Below, in pieces: positions 18,866 to 28,622 of a DNA stretch of 64,000 bases; the first letter of the stretch is position 1; each line of letters opens with the position of its first letter. The stretch comes from Shewanella sp. HN-41. GTDB taxonomy: Bacteria; Pseudomonadota; Gammaproteobacteria; Enterobacterales; Shewanellaceae. The notes below the pieces were generated by a model. That model saw nothing but the letters and a program-made list of their open reading frames with translations, had not been told where the DNA came from and searched no databases. The position numbers and the translations under genes are program-made. The DNA lies in assembly GCF_000217915.1 (NCBI RefSeq), contig NZ_AFOZ01000002.1:1-64000 (forward strand). Direction: 5' to 3'.

Positions 18866-19167
18866 GCATTCGCCCCATGCCAGGCACTAAAGCCGCCATC
18901 TAGGCTGTAGACATCATCAAAGCCTTGCTCACAGAGATACTGCGCCGCATTTTGGCTGCTGATGCCGTGGTAACAAACCACAACCAGTGGTCTATCCATA
19001 TCGGCTTGGCTAATAAATTGCGCTAGATTCTCGTTATTCAAATTGAATGCGCCGTCAATGTGGCCGTTGCTAAAGCTATTGCCATCGCGGATGTCGACGA
19101 TTTGTACTGGCTTTGACTCGGTCATTTGCACTAATTGATTAACGCTTAGATGTTTAAAGGAAGACAT
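18862..19167 (-). CDS. glpE: Thiosulfate sulfurtransferase GlpE (rhodanese)
   Basis: Single-domain rhodanese that transfers sulfane sulfur from thiosulfate to cyanide or thiols. Starting at the ATG at 19167 (MSSFKHLSV) gives 101 aa, close to the 108 aa of E. coli; an upstream in-frame start at 19221 is unlikely. The active-site loop VVCYHGISS holds the catalytic Cys, and IVDIRDGNSFSNGHI is the conserved N-terminal rhodanese motif. It overlaps glpG by four bases. The glp neighbours glpD and glpR of E. coli are not here. Confidence 0.93.
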   Translation of the reverse strand: MSSFKHLSVNQLVQMTESKPVQIVDIRDGNSFSNGHIDGAFNLNNENLAQFISQADMDRPLVVVCYHGISSQNAAQYLCEQGFDDVYSLDGGFSAWHGANA

Positions 19168-19221
19168 AATAGAACCTGAAATTGCTGAGAAATGGTAAGC
19201 GATGAGATAAGTGTGCAACAA

Positions 19222-19243
19222 GGGGCTGTGAGTGTACAGCCCC
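19222..19243 (-). terminator. Possible terminator after tdh
   Basis: A perfect 8-bp stem (19222-19229 with 19236-19243) with a 6-base loop lies 32 bases after the tdh stop. The minus-strand U-tract is interrupted (UUGUUG). Confidence 0.5.
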
Positions 19244-19274
19244 GTGATAGGAGTGACGTATATCTTCTAGATAA

Positions 19275-20300
19275 TTAGTCCCAGCTAAGGATGACTTTAC
19301 CCGATTGACCCGAGCCCATTGCCTCGAAGCCCTGTTGGAAATCATCAATCTTGTAGTGGTGGGTGATGATTGGGGAAATATCTAACCCCGATTGGATCAA
19401 GCTCGCCATCTTGTACCAAGTTTCGAACATTTCACGGCCATAAATGCCTTTAATGACCAGACCCTTGAAGATCACTTTGCTCCAGTCGATGGCCATTTCG
19501 CCACCCGGAATACCGAGCATAGCAATTTTACCGCCGTGGTTCATGGTATCTAACATGGCGTGGAAGGCCGATGGCACGCCTGACATTTCTAGACCGACGT
19601 CGAAACCTTCGGTCATGCCGAGCTCTTTCATCACGTCTTTCAGGTTTTCTTTGGCCACGTTGACTGCGCGAGTCGCACCCATCTTGCGAGCCAACTCTAA
19701 GCGGTATTCGTTAACGTCGGTAATGACCACATGGCGGGCGCCAACATGGCGACATACGGCCGCAGCCATAATACCGATAGGGCCCGCGCCAGTGATTAAT
19801 ACGTCTTCGCCCACTAAGTCGAATGACAGTGCGGTGTGTACTGCGTTACCGAATGGGTCGAAGATAGAGGCTAAATCATCGCTGATATCATCGGGAATTT
19901 TGAAGGCGTTAAAGGCTGGGATAACCAAATATTCGGCAAATGAGCCTTCGCGGTTTACGCCCACACCTGAAGTATTACGGCATAAATGGGTGCGGCCTGC
20001 GCGACAGTTACGGCAGTGACCACAGGTGATATGGCCTTCGCCAGAAACGCGGTCACCAATGTTAAAACCGCGAACTTCTTGACCAATATCAACCACTTCG
20101 CCCACATACTCGTGACCAACAACCATAGGCACAGGAATGGTTTTTTGTGACCATTCGTCCCAGTTGTAGATGTGCATATCGGTGCCGCAAATGGCGGTCT
20201 TTTTAATCTTGATCAGCAGATCGTTATGGCCCATTTCAGGCTTAGGCGCATCGACTAACCAAATGCCTTTTTCGGCTTTTAACTTGCTTAGTGCTTTCAT
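19275..20300 (-). CDS. tdh: L-threonine 3-dehydrogenase
   Basis: NAD-dependent zinc alcohol dehydrogenase family enzyme oxidising L-threonine to 2-amino-3-ketobutyrate. The 341-aa length is identical to E. coli Tdh. Catalytic zinc ligands are in [15 protein letters not shown] (Cys about 38) and GHEYVGEV. Structural zinc cysteines are in [15 protein letters not shown], and the Rossmann motif is GAGPIGIMA. It follows kbl by 11 bases, so the two form the threonine-to-glycine pathway operon kbl-tdh. Confidence 0.97.
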   Translation of the reverse strand: MKALSKLKAEKGIWLVDAPKPEMGHNDLLIKIKKTAICGTDMHIYNWDEWSQKTIPVPMVVGHEYVGEVVDIGQEVRGFNIGDRVSGEGHITCGHCRNCRAGRTHLCRNTSGVGVNREGSFAEYLVIPAFNAFKIPDDISDDLASIFDPFGNAVHTALSFDLVGEDVLITGAGPIGIMAAAVCRHVGARHVVITDVNEYRLELARKMGATRAVNVAKENLKDVMKELGMTEGFDVGLEMSGVPSAFHAMLDTMNHGGKIAMLGIPGGEMAIDWSKVIFKGLVIKGIYGREMFETWYKMASLIQSGLDISPIITHHYKIDDFQQGFEAMGSGQSGKVILSWD

Positions 20301-20311
20301 TTTGTAGGGTC

Positions 20312-21505
20312 CTAAATAATCGCCATTTCTTTAGCGATACGGGTAAAGGCTTCAATCGCTTTGTCGAGTTGCTCACGGGTGTGGGCCGCCGACATTTGCG
20401 TACGGATACGGGCTTGCCCCTTTGGCACGACAGGGAAGGAGAAGCCAATCACGTAGACATGTTCGTCTAATAAACGGTTAGCAAAATCGCTCGCCAGTTT
20501 GGCATCGCCAATCATCACCGGGATAATCGCATGGTCGGCGCCGCCTAAGGTAAAGCCTGCCGCTGACATCTTTTCGCGGAAATAACGGCTGTTTTCCCAT
20601 ACCGCTTCGCGCAGTGCTTGGCCCGATTTGAGCATCTCTAATACATGGATAGAGGCCGTTACAATCGAAGGCGCTAATGAGTTAGAGAATAGGTAAGGGC
20701 GAGAGCGTTGACGTAACCAGTCGATGACTTCTTTTTTACCTGAAGTGAAACCGCCCGAAGCGCCGCCTAGGGCTTTGCCTAAGGTGCCGGTGATAATATC
20801 GACACGGCCCATCACGCCACAGTGTTCGTGTGAACCGCGACCATTTTGGCCAACAAAACCCACGGCGTGTGAGTCGTCTACCATCACGAGTGCACCGTAT
20901 TTATCGGCTAAATCACACACGCCTTTAAGGTTGGCGATTACGCCGTCCATGGAGAATACGCCGTCGGTGGCGATCAGGATGTTACGCGCGCCAGCTTCTT
21001 TCGCTGCGATAAGTTGCGTCTCTAAATCCGCCATATCGTTGTTGGCGTAACGGAAGCGTTTAGCCTTACATAAACGCACGCCGTCGATGATAGAGGCATG
21101 GTTTAAGGCGTCGGAGATGATCGCATCTTCGGCATCTAACAGGGTTTCAAACAGACCCGCATTGGCATCGAAACATGAGGAATACAGAATAGTGTCTTCC
21201 ATGCCGAGGAATTCACTCAGGCTAGACTCTAGCTTTTTATGGATATCTTGGGTGCCACAGATAAACCGTACCGATGCCATACCAAAGCCGTGGCTCTCTA
21301 AACCTTGCTGGGCGGCTTTGATCAGTTCAGGATGGTTCGCTAGGCCTAAATAATTGTTCGCGCAAAAGTTAATAACTTCTTGGTGATTAACTTGAATGGC
21401 TGTCTGTTGCGGTGAGGCAATAACGCGTTCGCTTTTGTATAAGCCTTCGGCTTTAATATCTGCAAGCTGTTGATTAATCTGTGCGTAGAATGAGGTAGAG
21501 GCCAC
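20312..21505 (-). CDS. kbl: 2-amino-3-ketobutyrate CoA ligase (glycine C-acetyltransferase)
   Basis: PLP enzyme that splits 2-amino-3-ketobutyrate with CoA into glycine and acetyl-CoA, using the Tdh product. It is 397 aa, as in E. coli (398). The PLP lysine is in [14 protein letters not shown] (about 244). [10 protein letters not shown], which positions the cofactor, and the N-terminal [11 protein letters not shown] are also present. It is the first gene of the kbl-tdh operon. Confidence 0.97.
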   Translation of the reverse strand: MASTSFYAQINQQLADIKAEGLYKSERVIASPQQTAIQVNHQEVINFCANNYLGLANHPELIKAAQQGLESHGFGMASVRFICGTQDIHKKLESSLSEFLGMEDTILYSSCFDANAGLFETLLDAEDAIISDALNHASIIDGVRLCKAKRFRYANNDMADLETQLIAAKEAGARNILIATDGVFSMDGVIANLKGVCDLADKYGALVMVDDSHAVGFVGQNGRGSHEHCGVMGRVDIITGTLGKALGGASGGFTSGKKEVIDWLRQRSRPYLFSNSLAPSIVTASIHVLEMLKSGQALREAVWENSRYFREKMSAAGFTLGGADHAIIPVMIGDAKLASDFANRLLDEHVYVIGFSFPVVPKGQARIRTQMSAAHTREQLDKAIEAFTRIAKEMAII

Positions 21506-21837
21506 CTGATATCTCCTTAGTTAACTTTATTCTGATTCTGGGAGTGGCGGCATTCTAACTCTAAACCTAATTGGCCTACAGCCTTTTTTTCATGCAGCTT
21601 AGCCAGATAAATTAGTTTAGGGGTAAAACTGTTTTTACATTATAAAAACTAATGTGCAACATCAATTAATCGTCATTCGAAAATACCACTGTTGACCTTT
21701 CCGAGTGGCTTATTGATAAGCTTGTTACCTCGCTGGCAAAGGATAATTCCAATGAATTTGGCCGCCCGCACCAGTGCTATGACTGGACTTAAGTCTAGTA
21801 CCTAATGCGGGCTTCCCGTATAGGGATTCGGGGATAT
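21506..21837. other. Interval upstream of kbl with a nested palindrome
   Basis: The kbl promoter lies here. Toward the TetR gene a cloverleaf-like dyad is seen: outer arms GCCCGCA (21764-21770) and TGCGGGC (21806-21812), with inner pairs CAGT/ACTG and the near-perfect palindrome CTGGACTTAAGTCTAG (21783-21798). It may end the TetR transcript or be a repeat remnant. Confidence 0.45.
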
Positions 21838-22485
21838 TTAGATGGGATCTTGGTTGGCTAAGTCGTGGTAATGCTGCTCTAGGCGTGTAAAAGTCGCGAC
21901 TGAAGTCGGTGTCGCATAGGCTTTGAAAATCATCAGTACCCTTAACACACCTTCGTAGAGGGTCGCTTTAGTGATGGTCGAGGTGCTCGACTGGGTGAGC
22001 TGATAGCCAATCCAAAAGCTGACGAGCATCTTGATGGTGTCCGCGAGCGGGGTGATTTTATCGGTATCGACGTTTAAAAAACCATCCTGTTTGAGCTGAT
22101 GCAGCACTTGGCTCGAATGGGTCAAAACCTGTTGCTGGGCATGTAGATAGCGTTTTTTTAACTCTTCATCACGGGCGAGGATATCGGCAAGATTGGCGTA
22201 CATAAAGCGAAATTGCCATAGGGTATAAAACATCGCATCGAAGTAGCCTATTAACAGTTCCACATTCACCTGCTTGCCTTCGTAGGGTTGGAACCCTGAT
22301 TCGAGGTGATTTTCATAGAGGCTGAAAATGGAGCGAATAATGTCTTCTTTATTGCGGAAGTGATAATAAAGATTCCCGGGACTCATATTTAAGTGGGCGG
22401 CAATATGATTAGTCGTGATATTTCGTTCGCCGTGCTCATTGAACAGCTCCAGGCTGGCATAGATGATTTTGTCGCGGGTTTTCAT
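21838..22485 (-). CDS. TetR/AcrR family transcriptional regulator
   Basis: A 215-aa DNA-binding repressor-type protein. The N-terminal helix-turn-helix (about 1-55) reads MKTRDKIIYASLELFNEHGE, then HIAAHLNMSPGNLYYHFRNKEDI, a very typical TetR signature. The C-terminal ligand-binding part appears to belong to the group with a conserved long helical region starting near the YFDAMFYTLWQFRFMY segment. It is divergent from waaA with a 183-base gap and could regulate itself or its neighbour. No ligand can be predicted. Confidence 0.88.
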   Translation of the reverse strand: MKTRDKIIYASLELFNEHGERNITTNHIAAHLNMSPGNLYYHFRNKEDIIRSIFSLYENHLESGFQPYEGKQVNVELLIGYFDAMFYTLWQFRFMYANLADILARDEELKKRYLHAQQQVLTHSSQVLHQLKQDGFLNVDTDKITPLADTIKMLVSFWIGYQLTQSSTSTITKATLYEGVLRVLMIFKAYATPTSVATFTRLEQHYHDLANQDPI

Positions 22486-22668
22486 AAGTTATCCAAATTG
22501 CGAGTGTAATTGAGAAAGCTAACCAACGACCGCCATACTGCTGGTAAATTATCCCTAAATTAAATCGTACCGAATGTTTGATTTGATGAACGAACAAAAA
22601 TTCAATGTGATGGCTATTATGCTAACATTGCCGCTATTCATCAGGCAAAACCCATAAGCACGTTTTTC

Positions 22669-23934
22669 ATGAATCGTTTTCTCTATAGCGCGATCTTATA
22701 TTTATTTTCTCCCTTGCTAATCGTTTATTTAGCCTTTCGTGCTATCAAAAGTCCCGATTATCTTGGCCGTTGGGGGGAGCGTTTTGGCTTAACGGGACTT
22801 AAATCGACGGATTTGCTGATCCACTCAGTGTCTATGGGGGAAACGCTCGCGGCGATCCCGCTTATTCGCTTAATTCAGCAATCCCATCCGGAATTGAGTA
22901 TTACTGTCACAACCAGCAGCCCCACGGGATCGGCTGAGGTGCACAAAGCCTTTGGTGACAGAGTACAGCACTGCTATTTGCCCTTCGATCTGCCTTGGTG
23001 TGTGAATCGGTTCTTACAGCAGTTATCCCCTAAATGGTGCATCATCATGGAGACCGAGCTGTGGCCTAACTTGGTAGCGATTACAGCCAAACGTGGTGTG
23101 CGTTTGATGTTGGCCAATGCTCGCTTGTCGGCTAAATCGGCGGCGCAATATGCTAAGCGCCCAAAGCTCAGCCAGCCGATGCTACAACGACTCGATATCA
23201 TAGCGGCGCAGACACAAGTTGAAGCGCAGCGCTTTATCGAATTAGGCGTGTCACCGGATAGGGTAACAGTCTGTGGAAGCTTGAAGTTCGATCTCAGTAT
23301 TACGCCCGAGCGTTTAACCAATGCTAAGTTGCTGCGTCAGATTTGGGAACGCGAAACATCACCGGTTTGGGTCGCTGGCAGCGTACACCCGGGTGAATTT
23401 GACGCTATGCTCACAGCCCATAGGCAATTATTAGCCCAATGGCCCGACGCCTTATTGATCATCGCGCCGCGCCACCCTGAACAGTTTAATGCTGTTGCTC
23501 AAGCGGTTGTAGATCAAGGCTTTGAATCTGTTCGCCGCAGTGAAAATCATCCCGTGACGGCTAAGACCCAAGTGCTGGTGGGCGATACCATGGGTGAACT
23601 TCTCACCTTTTATGGTGCTGCGGATCAAGCCTTTGTGGGCGGTACCTTGATCAACAACGGTGGTCACAATCCCTTAGAGCCTGTGGCCATGGGCGTGCCA
23701 GTCATGGTGGGGCCGAACCATTGGGACTTTGCTCAAATTACCCAAATGCTGGCTGACGCGGGTGGCCTGCGGATTGTGAGTTCGGCGCAAGAATTGGGGA
23801 TAAACCTTATCCAATACTTTGAAAACCCTTCACAACGCCAGAAAGCAGCGAATGCAGGCCTTGCCGTGGTGGAGGCGAATCGTGGTGCCTTGCAGCGGCA
23901 ATTTGCCCTAGTACAATCCCTAATAAAGGTTTAA
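22669..23934 (+). CDS. waaA: 3-deoxy-D-manno-octulosonic acid (Kdo) transferase
   Basis: Inner-membrane GT30 enzyme that attaches Kdo to lipid IVA in LPS inner-core synthesis. The protein is 421 aa, with an N-terminal membrane anchor (about 1-23, YLFSPLLIVYLAFRA). The acceptor-domain catalytic Glu lies in HSVSMGETLAA (about 60), and donor-domain segments VGGTLINNGGHNPLEP and MGVPVMVGPNHWDF are present. The convergent kdkA (13 bases away) suggests a single-Kdo type core in which the Kdo is phosphorylated. The stop is followed by no terminator. Confidence 0.95.
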   Translation: MNRFLYSAILYLFSPLLIVYLAFRAIKSPDYLGRWGERFGLTGLKSTDLLIHSVSMGETLAAIPLIRLIQQSHPELSITVTTSSPTGSAEVHKAFGDRVQHCYLPFDLPWCVNRFLQQLSPKWCIIMETELWPNLVAITAKRGVRLMLANARLSAKSAAQYAKRPKLSQPMLQRLDIIAAQTQVEAQRFIELGVSPDRVTVCGSLKFDLSITPERLTNAKLLRQIWERETSPVWVAGSVHPGEFDAMLTAHRQLLAQWPDALLIIAPRHPEQFNAVAQAVVDQGFESVRRSENHPVTAKTQVLVGDTMGELLTFYGAADQAFVGGTLINNGGHNPLEPVAMGVPVMVGPNHWDFAQITQMLADAGGLRIVSSAQELGINLIQYFENPSQRQKAANAGLAVVEANRGALQRQFALVQSLIKV

Positions 23935-23947
23935 TTCGGTTGGTAAA

Positions 23948-24703
23948 TCAAATGCTTGTCATCGCTGCTTGGTAGCCCTGCATCAACGATGACCAGTTAT
24001 CAAGGTTAAAGGCAAGGCTTGGCAGCTTGCCTTGTTCTTTATGGAAGGAACGTAACAGTCTGTCTAGATTGGCTTTTTGCCATTGTGGGTTCGGTGTTTT
24101 TAATTCACCCCGATCGAAATCGATAAGATAAAAGCGCTCCGGCGTCACTTGTTCAGTTTGAGCAGACTGGAGCAGAATATTTTTGGCATTGAGATCGGCA
24201 TGGTAGACGCCACGCCAGTGGAATTGAGCAATAGCAGCGCCCAATGCCTGCCATTGCGCCGTGCTCATTGCCCCTTTACTGAGTTTAGCGACTAAATCTT
24301 CGGCGCCTTTGACTCGCTCGATAATAATATCGGCGCGGTAAAATAACCCGTCGCGCACTATGTTGGCGGCTATGGGTTTAGGTACGGCAAAATCTTCACG
24401 ATACAAAATGTCTAATAAGCGTAACTCAGCCATGGCGCGGGTGTTTTCGAGGCCAGTATAAAAGTAGGCGTCTTTACTGAATTTCTCCATTAAGCCGCCG
24501 CGCCAATAGTGGCGTAATACCCAATGGCTAACGCCAGATGCTACAAACCAGGTAGTGTAGCGGCCCTTGGATGAACCGACGACAGCCTCTTTAGCGCGCC
24601 AAAAATCCACTGAGAACCAAGTCGGAGTGATCGTTGTTGGCGTATCTTGGCAAAGTGCCATATGGCCTTGGGCGGTTTTTATGATCTGTATCTGAGCATT
24701 CAT
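23948..24703 (-). CDS. kdkA: Kdo kinase KdkA
   Basis: Protein-kinase-like enzyme that phosphorylates Kdo-lipid A at the Kdo 4-position, as in Haemophilus and Vibrio. The protein is 251 aa. The catalytic loop is GVYHADLNAKNILL (about 166-179) and the metal-binding motif is LIDFDRGE (about 192-199). An N-terminal basic region (FSKDAYFYTGLENTRAMAEL) precedes the kinase core. It is convergent with waaA and divergent from the GT9 gene. Confidence 0.93.
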   Translation of the reverse strand: MNAQIQIIKTAQGHMALCQDTPTTITPTWFSVDFWRAKEAVVGSSKGRYTTWFVASGVSHWVLRHYWRGGLMEKFSKDAYFYTGLENTRAMAELRLLDILYREDFAVPKPIAANIVRDGLFYRADIIIERVKGAEDLVAKLSKGAMSTAQWQALGAAIAQFHWRGVYHADLNAKNILLQSAQTEQVTPERFYLIDFDRGELKTPNPQWQKANLDRLLRSFHKEQGKLPSLAFNLDNWSSLMQGYQAAMTSI

Positions 24704-24784
24704 CGGAGATTTGTTGACTTAAGCGTGGCACCTCGGGCCATTCTACATTAAGATCCTTAGCTTGCGCCAAATAACCTTAAAGCT

Positions 24785-24820
24785 ATGAGCTTCAATCCCA
24801 ATGAGTTTAAATCCCAATAG
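24785..24820 (+). repeat. 16-bp tandem duplication creating a short upstream reading frame
   Basis: ATGAGCTTCAATCCCA (24785-24800) is followed directly by ATGAGTTTAAATCCCA (24801-24816). The first copy opens an 11-codon frame that stops at 24820, one base before the ATG at 24822. It looks like a duplicated start region and may couple translation. Confidence 0.6.
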
Positions 24821-25844
24821 CATGAATTCCCTTTGTTTGCTGCGGCTATCGGCTATCGGTGACGTCTGTCATGCCGTGGCTATGGTGCAGGCGATTCAGC
24901 GGCAATATCCCGAGCTAAAAATCACTTGGGTGATAGGCAAGCTTGAGTATCAATTATTGAAGCACTTACCCGGCATTGAGTTTGTTATTTTCGATAAATC
25001 TCAGGGATGGCGCAGCTATTTTAACTTGCGTAAGGCGTTACTGGGCCGACATTTTGACGTGCTGCTACATATGCAGGTTGCCCTACGCGCAACTTTGGCA
25101 TCCCTAGCCATTTCGGCAAAAGTACGCATAGGTTTCGATCGTGCCCGTGCTAAAGAAGGCCAGTGGCTGGTCACTAATCGTAGGGTTGAGCCCTTAACCA
25201 ATCCCCATGTACTCGATGGCTTTATGGGATTTGCCAAGGCGATTGGAGTTAAAGATCTCACTCCACAGTGGCATATTCCCGTCCCCGTTGCGGATACTGA
25301 ATTTGCCCTGACGCAGATTAAAGATAATGACAAAGTCTTTATCATTTGTGCCGCCGCCAGTAAGGCTGAGCGCAACTGGTTGCCCGAGCGTTATGCCGCC
25401 GTCGCCAATCATGCAATTGCTCAGGGGTTTAGGGTGATGCTCTGTGGTGGCCCAACTCAGCTTGAGAAGGATTTAGCCGAGCAAATTTTGCAGGCTTGTC
25501 CCGCTAAGATAGATAATTTAGTGGGTAAGACCAGTTTGACACAATTACTGGCCCTGCTAAAACGCGCGAGCTTAGTGTTAGCGCCCGATACGGGACCCGC
25601 ACATATGGCCGTTACTCAGGGCACTCCTGTCATTGGCTTATATGCCCATTCCAACCCCGGTCGCACCGGGCCCTATCTATCGCGGCAATATGTGGTGAGC
25701 GTCTACGATGAGGCGATAAGATCCCAGCATAGCGGCGAGGTAAAGTGGGGAACTCGCGCTAAGGGAGAGCATCTTATGGCATTAATTAGCGTTGAAGCCG
25801 TGATTGAGAAGTTTGATCTGGCAGTTCAGCAGACGCTCAGTTAA
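24801..25844 (+). CDS. Glycosyltransferase family 9, LPS heptosyltransferase-like
   Basis: A 347-aa GT9 protein, the family of ADP-heptose:LPS heptosyltransferases (WaaC, WaaF, WaaQ, OpsX). N-terminal LLRLSAIGDVCHAV is the family's acceptor-side signature. The donor-side segment LAPDTGPAHMAVTQGTPVIGLY (first part at about 253-262) is also clear. It probably adds a core heptose on the cytoplasmic face of the inner membrane. The start may be 24801 or the ATG at 24822 (MNSLCLLRL). It heads a plus-strand run of three core-sugar genes. Exact donor and linkage are not predictable. Confidence 0.88.
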   Translation: MSLNPNSMNSLCLLRLSAIGDVCHAVAMVQAIQRQYPELKITWVIGKLEYQLLKHLPGIEFVIFDKSQGWRSYFNLRKALLGRHFDVLLHMQVALRATLASLAISAKVRIGFDRARAKEGQWLVTNRRVEPLTNPHVLDGFMGFAKAIGVKDLTPQWHIPVPVADTEFALTQIKDNDKVFIICAAASKAERNWLPERYAAVANHAIAQGFRVMLCGGPTQLEKDLAEQILQACPAKIDNLVGKTSLTQLLALLKRASLVLAPDTGPAHMAVTQGTPVIGLYAHSNPGRTGPYLSRQYVVSVYDEAIRSQHSGEVKWGTRAKGEHLMALISVEAVIEKFDLAVQQTLS

Positions 25845-25922
25845 GGCTTGTTAGATTAGGTCTTAGGTATTTAACTGTACCGTATTTGTCGTGCGTTTTT
25901 AGATTATGTTAGGAGACAAGTC

Positions 25923-27008
25923 ATGCGGATAGCCATTGCCATCGACAGTTTAGCGGGTGGCGGAGCCGAAAAGGTCATGATTACCTTAGCTAAGCAATTT
26001 ATTCACTTAGGGCATGAGCCGCATTTCTTAGTCATGGAAGATAACCGTTACTATGAAACACCGGATAATTTACCTGTCCATCAATGTTTCGTCCCTAAGG
26101 ATAAAGATTTCGACCACTTTGGACGATTAACGGCTTCGGTGAACAAACTGCGGGCGAAAATTGGAGAAATTGAGTCCCAAGTGGGCAAATTCGATTTGTT
26201 CCTCTCGAATCTGGATAAAACTAATTTGATGATGACTAAAACAGGGGTGTCGCCACTCTATGTGATCGTCCATTCATCGGTTGAAGAAGAGTTGAGTCGC
26301 CAGTTTAAGTTGGGCCCCTTCGCCTATTTTAAAAAGCTAAGGGCCAAAAAATCCCTCAATGGCCAGCATTTAATTACCGTGTCTAACGGCATAGCAAAAG
26401 AGATTAAAGAGAAAGGTCGTTTGCACCCTGCATCCATGCAAACTATTTATAATCCCTTTGAATTTAATGAAATTAGTGCTCAGTCGCAGCAAGATAATCC
26501 GCAAATTCCTCAGGGAGAATACCTCATTCATGTCGGCCGTTTTGCCAAGCAGAAGCGCCATGATGTGTTGTTTGAAGCCCTTAAGCTCACACAAAATCAG
26601 CTGCCTGTTGTGCTTTTGTGCCATAACCACAAAAAAGCGATAAAAGTGGCGAAAAAGTACGGCATTGAGAAACGCTTAATCATTCCGGGGTTTCAGAGTA
26701 ATCCCTTCCCTTGGATAAAACGCGCTAAGGCGCTCGTGCTCAGCTCTGATTTTGAAGGCTTGCCGACAGTCTTGATTGAGTCATTAGCCTGCGGAACCCC
26801 AGTCGTGAGTACCGATTGTCCCCATGGGCCGAGTGAGATTCTGACTGGAAATCTGGCTCCCTATCTTGTGCCTCGCCGCAATCCAGCTGCCTTGGCCAAG
26901 ATGATTGACGCCGTCGTTGCACAGCCGCCATCCCTCGAAAATGTTGAGATTTTAGCTAAGGTGGATGCCACTGCGATTGCCGAGCAATATTTAGCGCTAG
27001 CGAAATAA
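25923..27008 (+). CDS. Glycosyltransferase family 4 (GT-B), LPS core type
   Basis: A 361-aa retaining GT-B glycosyltransferase. N-terminal DSLAGGGAEKVMITLA is the typical GT4 glycine loop. HVGRFAKQKRHDVL marks the donor domain, and SDFEGLPTVLIESLACGTPV carries the nucleotide-sugar binding Glu residues. AGGAGACAAGTC precedes the ATG. It is a close paralogue of the frameshifted GT4 gene at 29632-30703: both share HDVLFEALK/HDILFKALR and STDCPHGP-type segments. It probably extends the LPS core; the sugar is unknown. Confidence 0.88.
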   Translation: MRIAIAIDSLAGGGAEKVMITLAKQFIHLGHEPHFLVMEDNRYYETPDNLPVHQCFVPKDKDFDHFGRLTASVNKLRAKIGEIESQVGKFDLFLSNLDKTNLMMTKTGVSPLYVIVHSSVEEELSRQFKLGPFAYFKKLRAKKSLNGQHLITVSNGIAKEIKEKGRLHPASMQTIYNPFEFNEISAQSQQDNPQIPQGEYLIHVGRFAKQKRHDVLFEALKLTQNQLPVVLLCHNHKKAIKVAKKYGIEKRLIIPGFQSNPFPWIKRAKALVLSSDFEGLPTVLIESLACGTPVVSTDCPHGPSEILTGNLAPYLVPRRNPAALAKMIDAVVAQPPSLENVEILAKVDATAIAEQYLALAK

Positions 27009-27027
27009 TTTACCCGAGGAGAAAGCG

Positions 27028-28104
27028 GTGGAAGCGTGCAAATCAAGCAAAAGACGTTATTTGTTATACATAGCACAGAACTATTCCTATGCGATGTTAA
27101 GACCAATCCAGCAAGTTATTTTGGATAGAGGCGATGAAGTCTGCTGGTTTCTAGAGGGGAAGGAGGTCGATCCTAAGTTTCTAAAGGCCGATGAGCTGCG
27201 CTTACTGAGTATCGACGCCGTTAAGGCATGGAAACCCGATGCAGTATTTGTCCCTGGTAATGTCGTACCCAGTTTTATCCCTGGGGTAAAAGTCGGTGTA
27301 TTCCATGGCTTTAATGCGGGGAAAATGAATCATAAGGGCCGTGAAGATCACTTCGAGATCCGCGATTGCTTTGATCTATATTGCACTCAAGGCCCTGCGA
27401 CGACTCTGCCTTTCCTTGAGCTAGAGAAAAAGTTCGGTACTTTTACCGTCACCGAAACGGGCTGGCCTGCGTTAGATCCCCTCTTTCTTGAGAATAAAGA
27501 TAATCCCTATATTAAGCAGGATGACCCAAGGCCCGTCGTACTCTTTTGCTCGACATTTTCCCCCAGCTTGACCTGTGCGCCAGCGGTATTTGAGCAGATA
27601 AAAGCCCTGTCGCAAAAGAGCCAATGGCGCTGGTTGGTACAATTCCATCCAAAGATGAATCCTAGGATTGTTGAGCAGTACAAGGCGCTGGAAAACGAGA
27701 ATTTACAGTTTGTTGAAACCGATAATGTGATCCCACTATTGCAGGCGGGGGATGTGATGCTGTGCGATACCTCATCGATCCTGTTGATGTTTTTAATGCA
27801 GCGTAAGCCGGTTGTGACCTTTAAAAATCAGTCGCCGAAGGCGCATTTAATCGATATTAGCCGAGTCGAAGATATTGAGCCTGCATTAGCCAGAGCCCTC
27901 AGCCGCCCCGATGATTTAATGGCGCATATCCATGATTACTGTAATCAAATTCATCCTACTGGAGATGGCCAGTCTAGCCAACGCGTACTCGCGGCCACCG
28001 ATGCCTTGATTGATAAAGGAACCGCTTGGCTTAAACCTAAGCCATTGAACCTACTGCGACACTTTAAAATGCGCCGTAAGCTAGGTTATTGGAAGCTGTT
28101 TTAA
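27028..28104 (+). CDS. CDP-glycerol glycerophosphotransferase family protein
   Basis: A 358-aa protein of the CDP-glycerol:poly(glycerophosphate) glycerophosphotransferase family (TagB/TagF-like). In Gram-positive bacteria these enzymes build teichoic acid; in Gram-negatives, homologues decorate LPS or capsule with phosphoglycerol. Visible features are GVFHGFNAGKMNHK (about 90-103), VTETGWPALDPLF and the C-terminal VMLCDTSSILLMFL, in which Asp-Thr-Ser-Ser matches the family's substrate-binding motif. The start is a GTG at 27028, 19 bases after the GT4 stop, with GAGGAGAAAG upstream. The nearby cytidylyltransferase could supply CDP-glycerol. Confidence 0.82.
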   Translation: MEACKSSKRRYLLYIAQNYSYAMLRPIQQVILDRGDEVCWFLEGKEVDPKFLKADELRLLSIDAVKAWKPDAVFVPGNVVPSFIPGVKVGVFHGFNAGKMNHKGREDHFEIRDCFDLYCTQGPATTLPFLELEKKFGTFTVTETGWPALDPLFLENKDNPYIKQDDPRPVVLFCSTFSPSLTCAPAVFEQIKALSQKSQWRWLVQFHPKMNPRIVEQYKALENENLQFVETDNVIPLLQAGDVMLCDTSSILLMFLMQRKPVVTFKNQSPKAHLIDISRVEDIEPALARALSRPDDLMAHIHDYCNQIHPTGDGQSSQRVLAATDALIDKGTAWLKPKPLNLLRHFKMRRKLGYWKLF

Positions 28105-28131
28105 CCCTAGAGCAGTATGGATAATGCCATC

Positions 28132-28168
28132 CGAGCCGAATGATTTGCATGTTCGGCTTTGGCTATTT
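28132..28168 (+). terminator. Probable terminator after the glycerophosphotransferase gene
   Basis: A 7-bp stem AGCCGAA (28134-28140) with TTCGGCT (28152-28158) is followed by TTGGCTATTTT, an imperfect T-tract. It lies about 30 bases after the stop. Confidence 0.5.
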
Positions 28169-28226
28169 TGATCTAAAACCCGTAGGATTTATCTCAGATT
28201 GAGCACATGGGATCGGAAAGTAGTAT

Positions 28227-28622
28227 TTATAGTTTTCTCGCAATTTCAATGATTTCAGTTGTTGATATTGATGGTGTTCTAGGGAAGTAGGTGACTTCAC
28301 AGATATCCCTTAAATCATCAAAACGACCTTCCCAATCATCACCCATTGCTAGAATATTGGCCCGATAATAATTAATGTAGTGACGCTTTTGTTCCAAAGA
28401 CTCTTCAATGAAAACCTCGTTAACAAATTTTAACGATTTAATAATTTTCAAGCGGCTGTATTCATCGTAAACTGGATAGCGATTTTTCTTTTTAAAATTC
28501 AAGGCATCACTCGATACGCCAACGATTAGTTCAGAGCCTAATTGGGAACATTTTTCTAAAATATTAACATGCCCAACATGGAACACATCAAATGTTCCAA
28601 ATGTAATTACCCTATTACCCAT
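28227..28622 (-). CDS. Glycerol-3-phosphate cytidylyltransferase-like protein (TagD family)
   Basis: A 131-aa nucleotidyltransferase that probably makes CDP-glycerol from CTP and glycerol 3-phosphate. The signature GTFDVFHVGHV (8-18) contains the HxGH catalytic motif, and STTEIIE near the C-terminus matches the conserved (S/T)T-x-I/L end motif. The size equals TagD (129 aa). Its start overlaps the stop of the licD-like gene by eight bases (28615-28622), so they form one unit. The region is visibly more AT-rich than the flanks. A related CDP-activated substrate cannot be excluded. Confidence 0.82.
   Translation of the reverse strand: MGNRVITFGTFDVFHVGHVNILEKCSQLGSELIVGVSSDALNFKKKNRYPVYDEYSRLKIIKSLKFVNEVFIEESLEQKRHYINYYRANILAMGDDWEGRFDDLRDICEVTYFPRTPSISTTEIIEIARKL

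Noticed and set aside
19444-20019. 191-codon frame opposite tdh
   Set aside because: Antisense shadow of a well-supported gene; low-complexity composition typical of reverse-strand reading.
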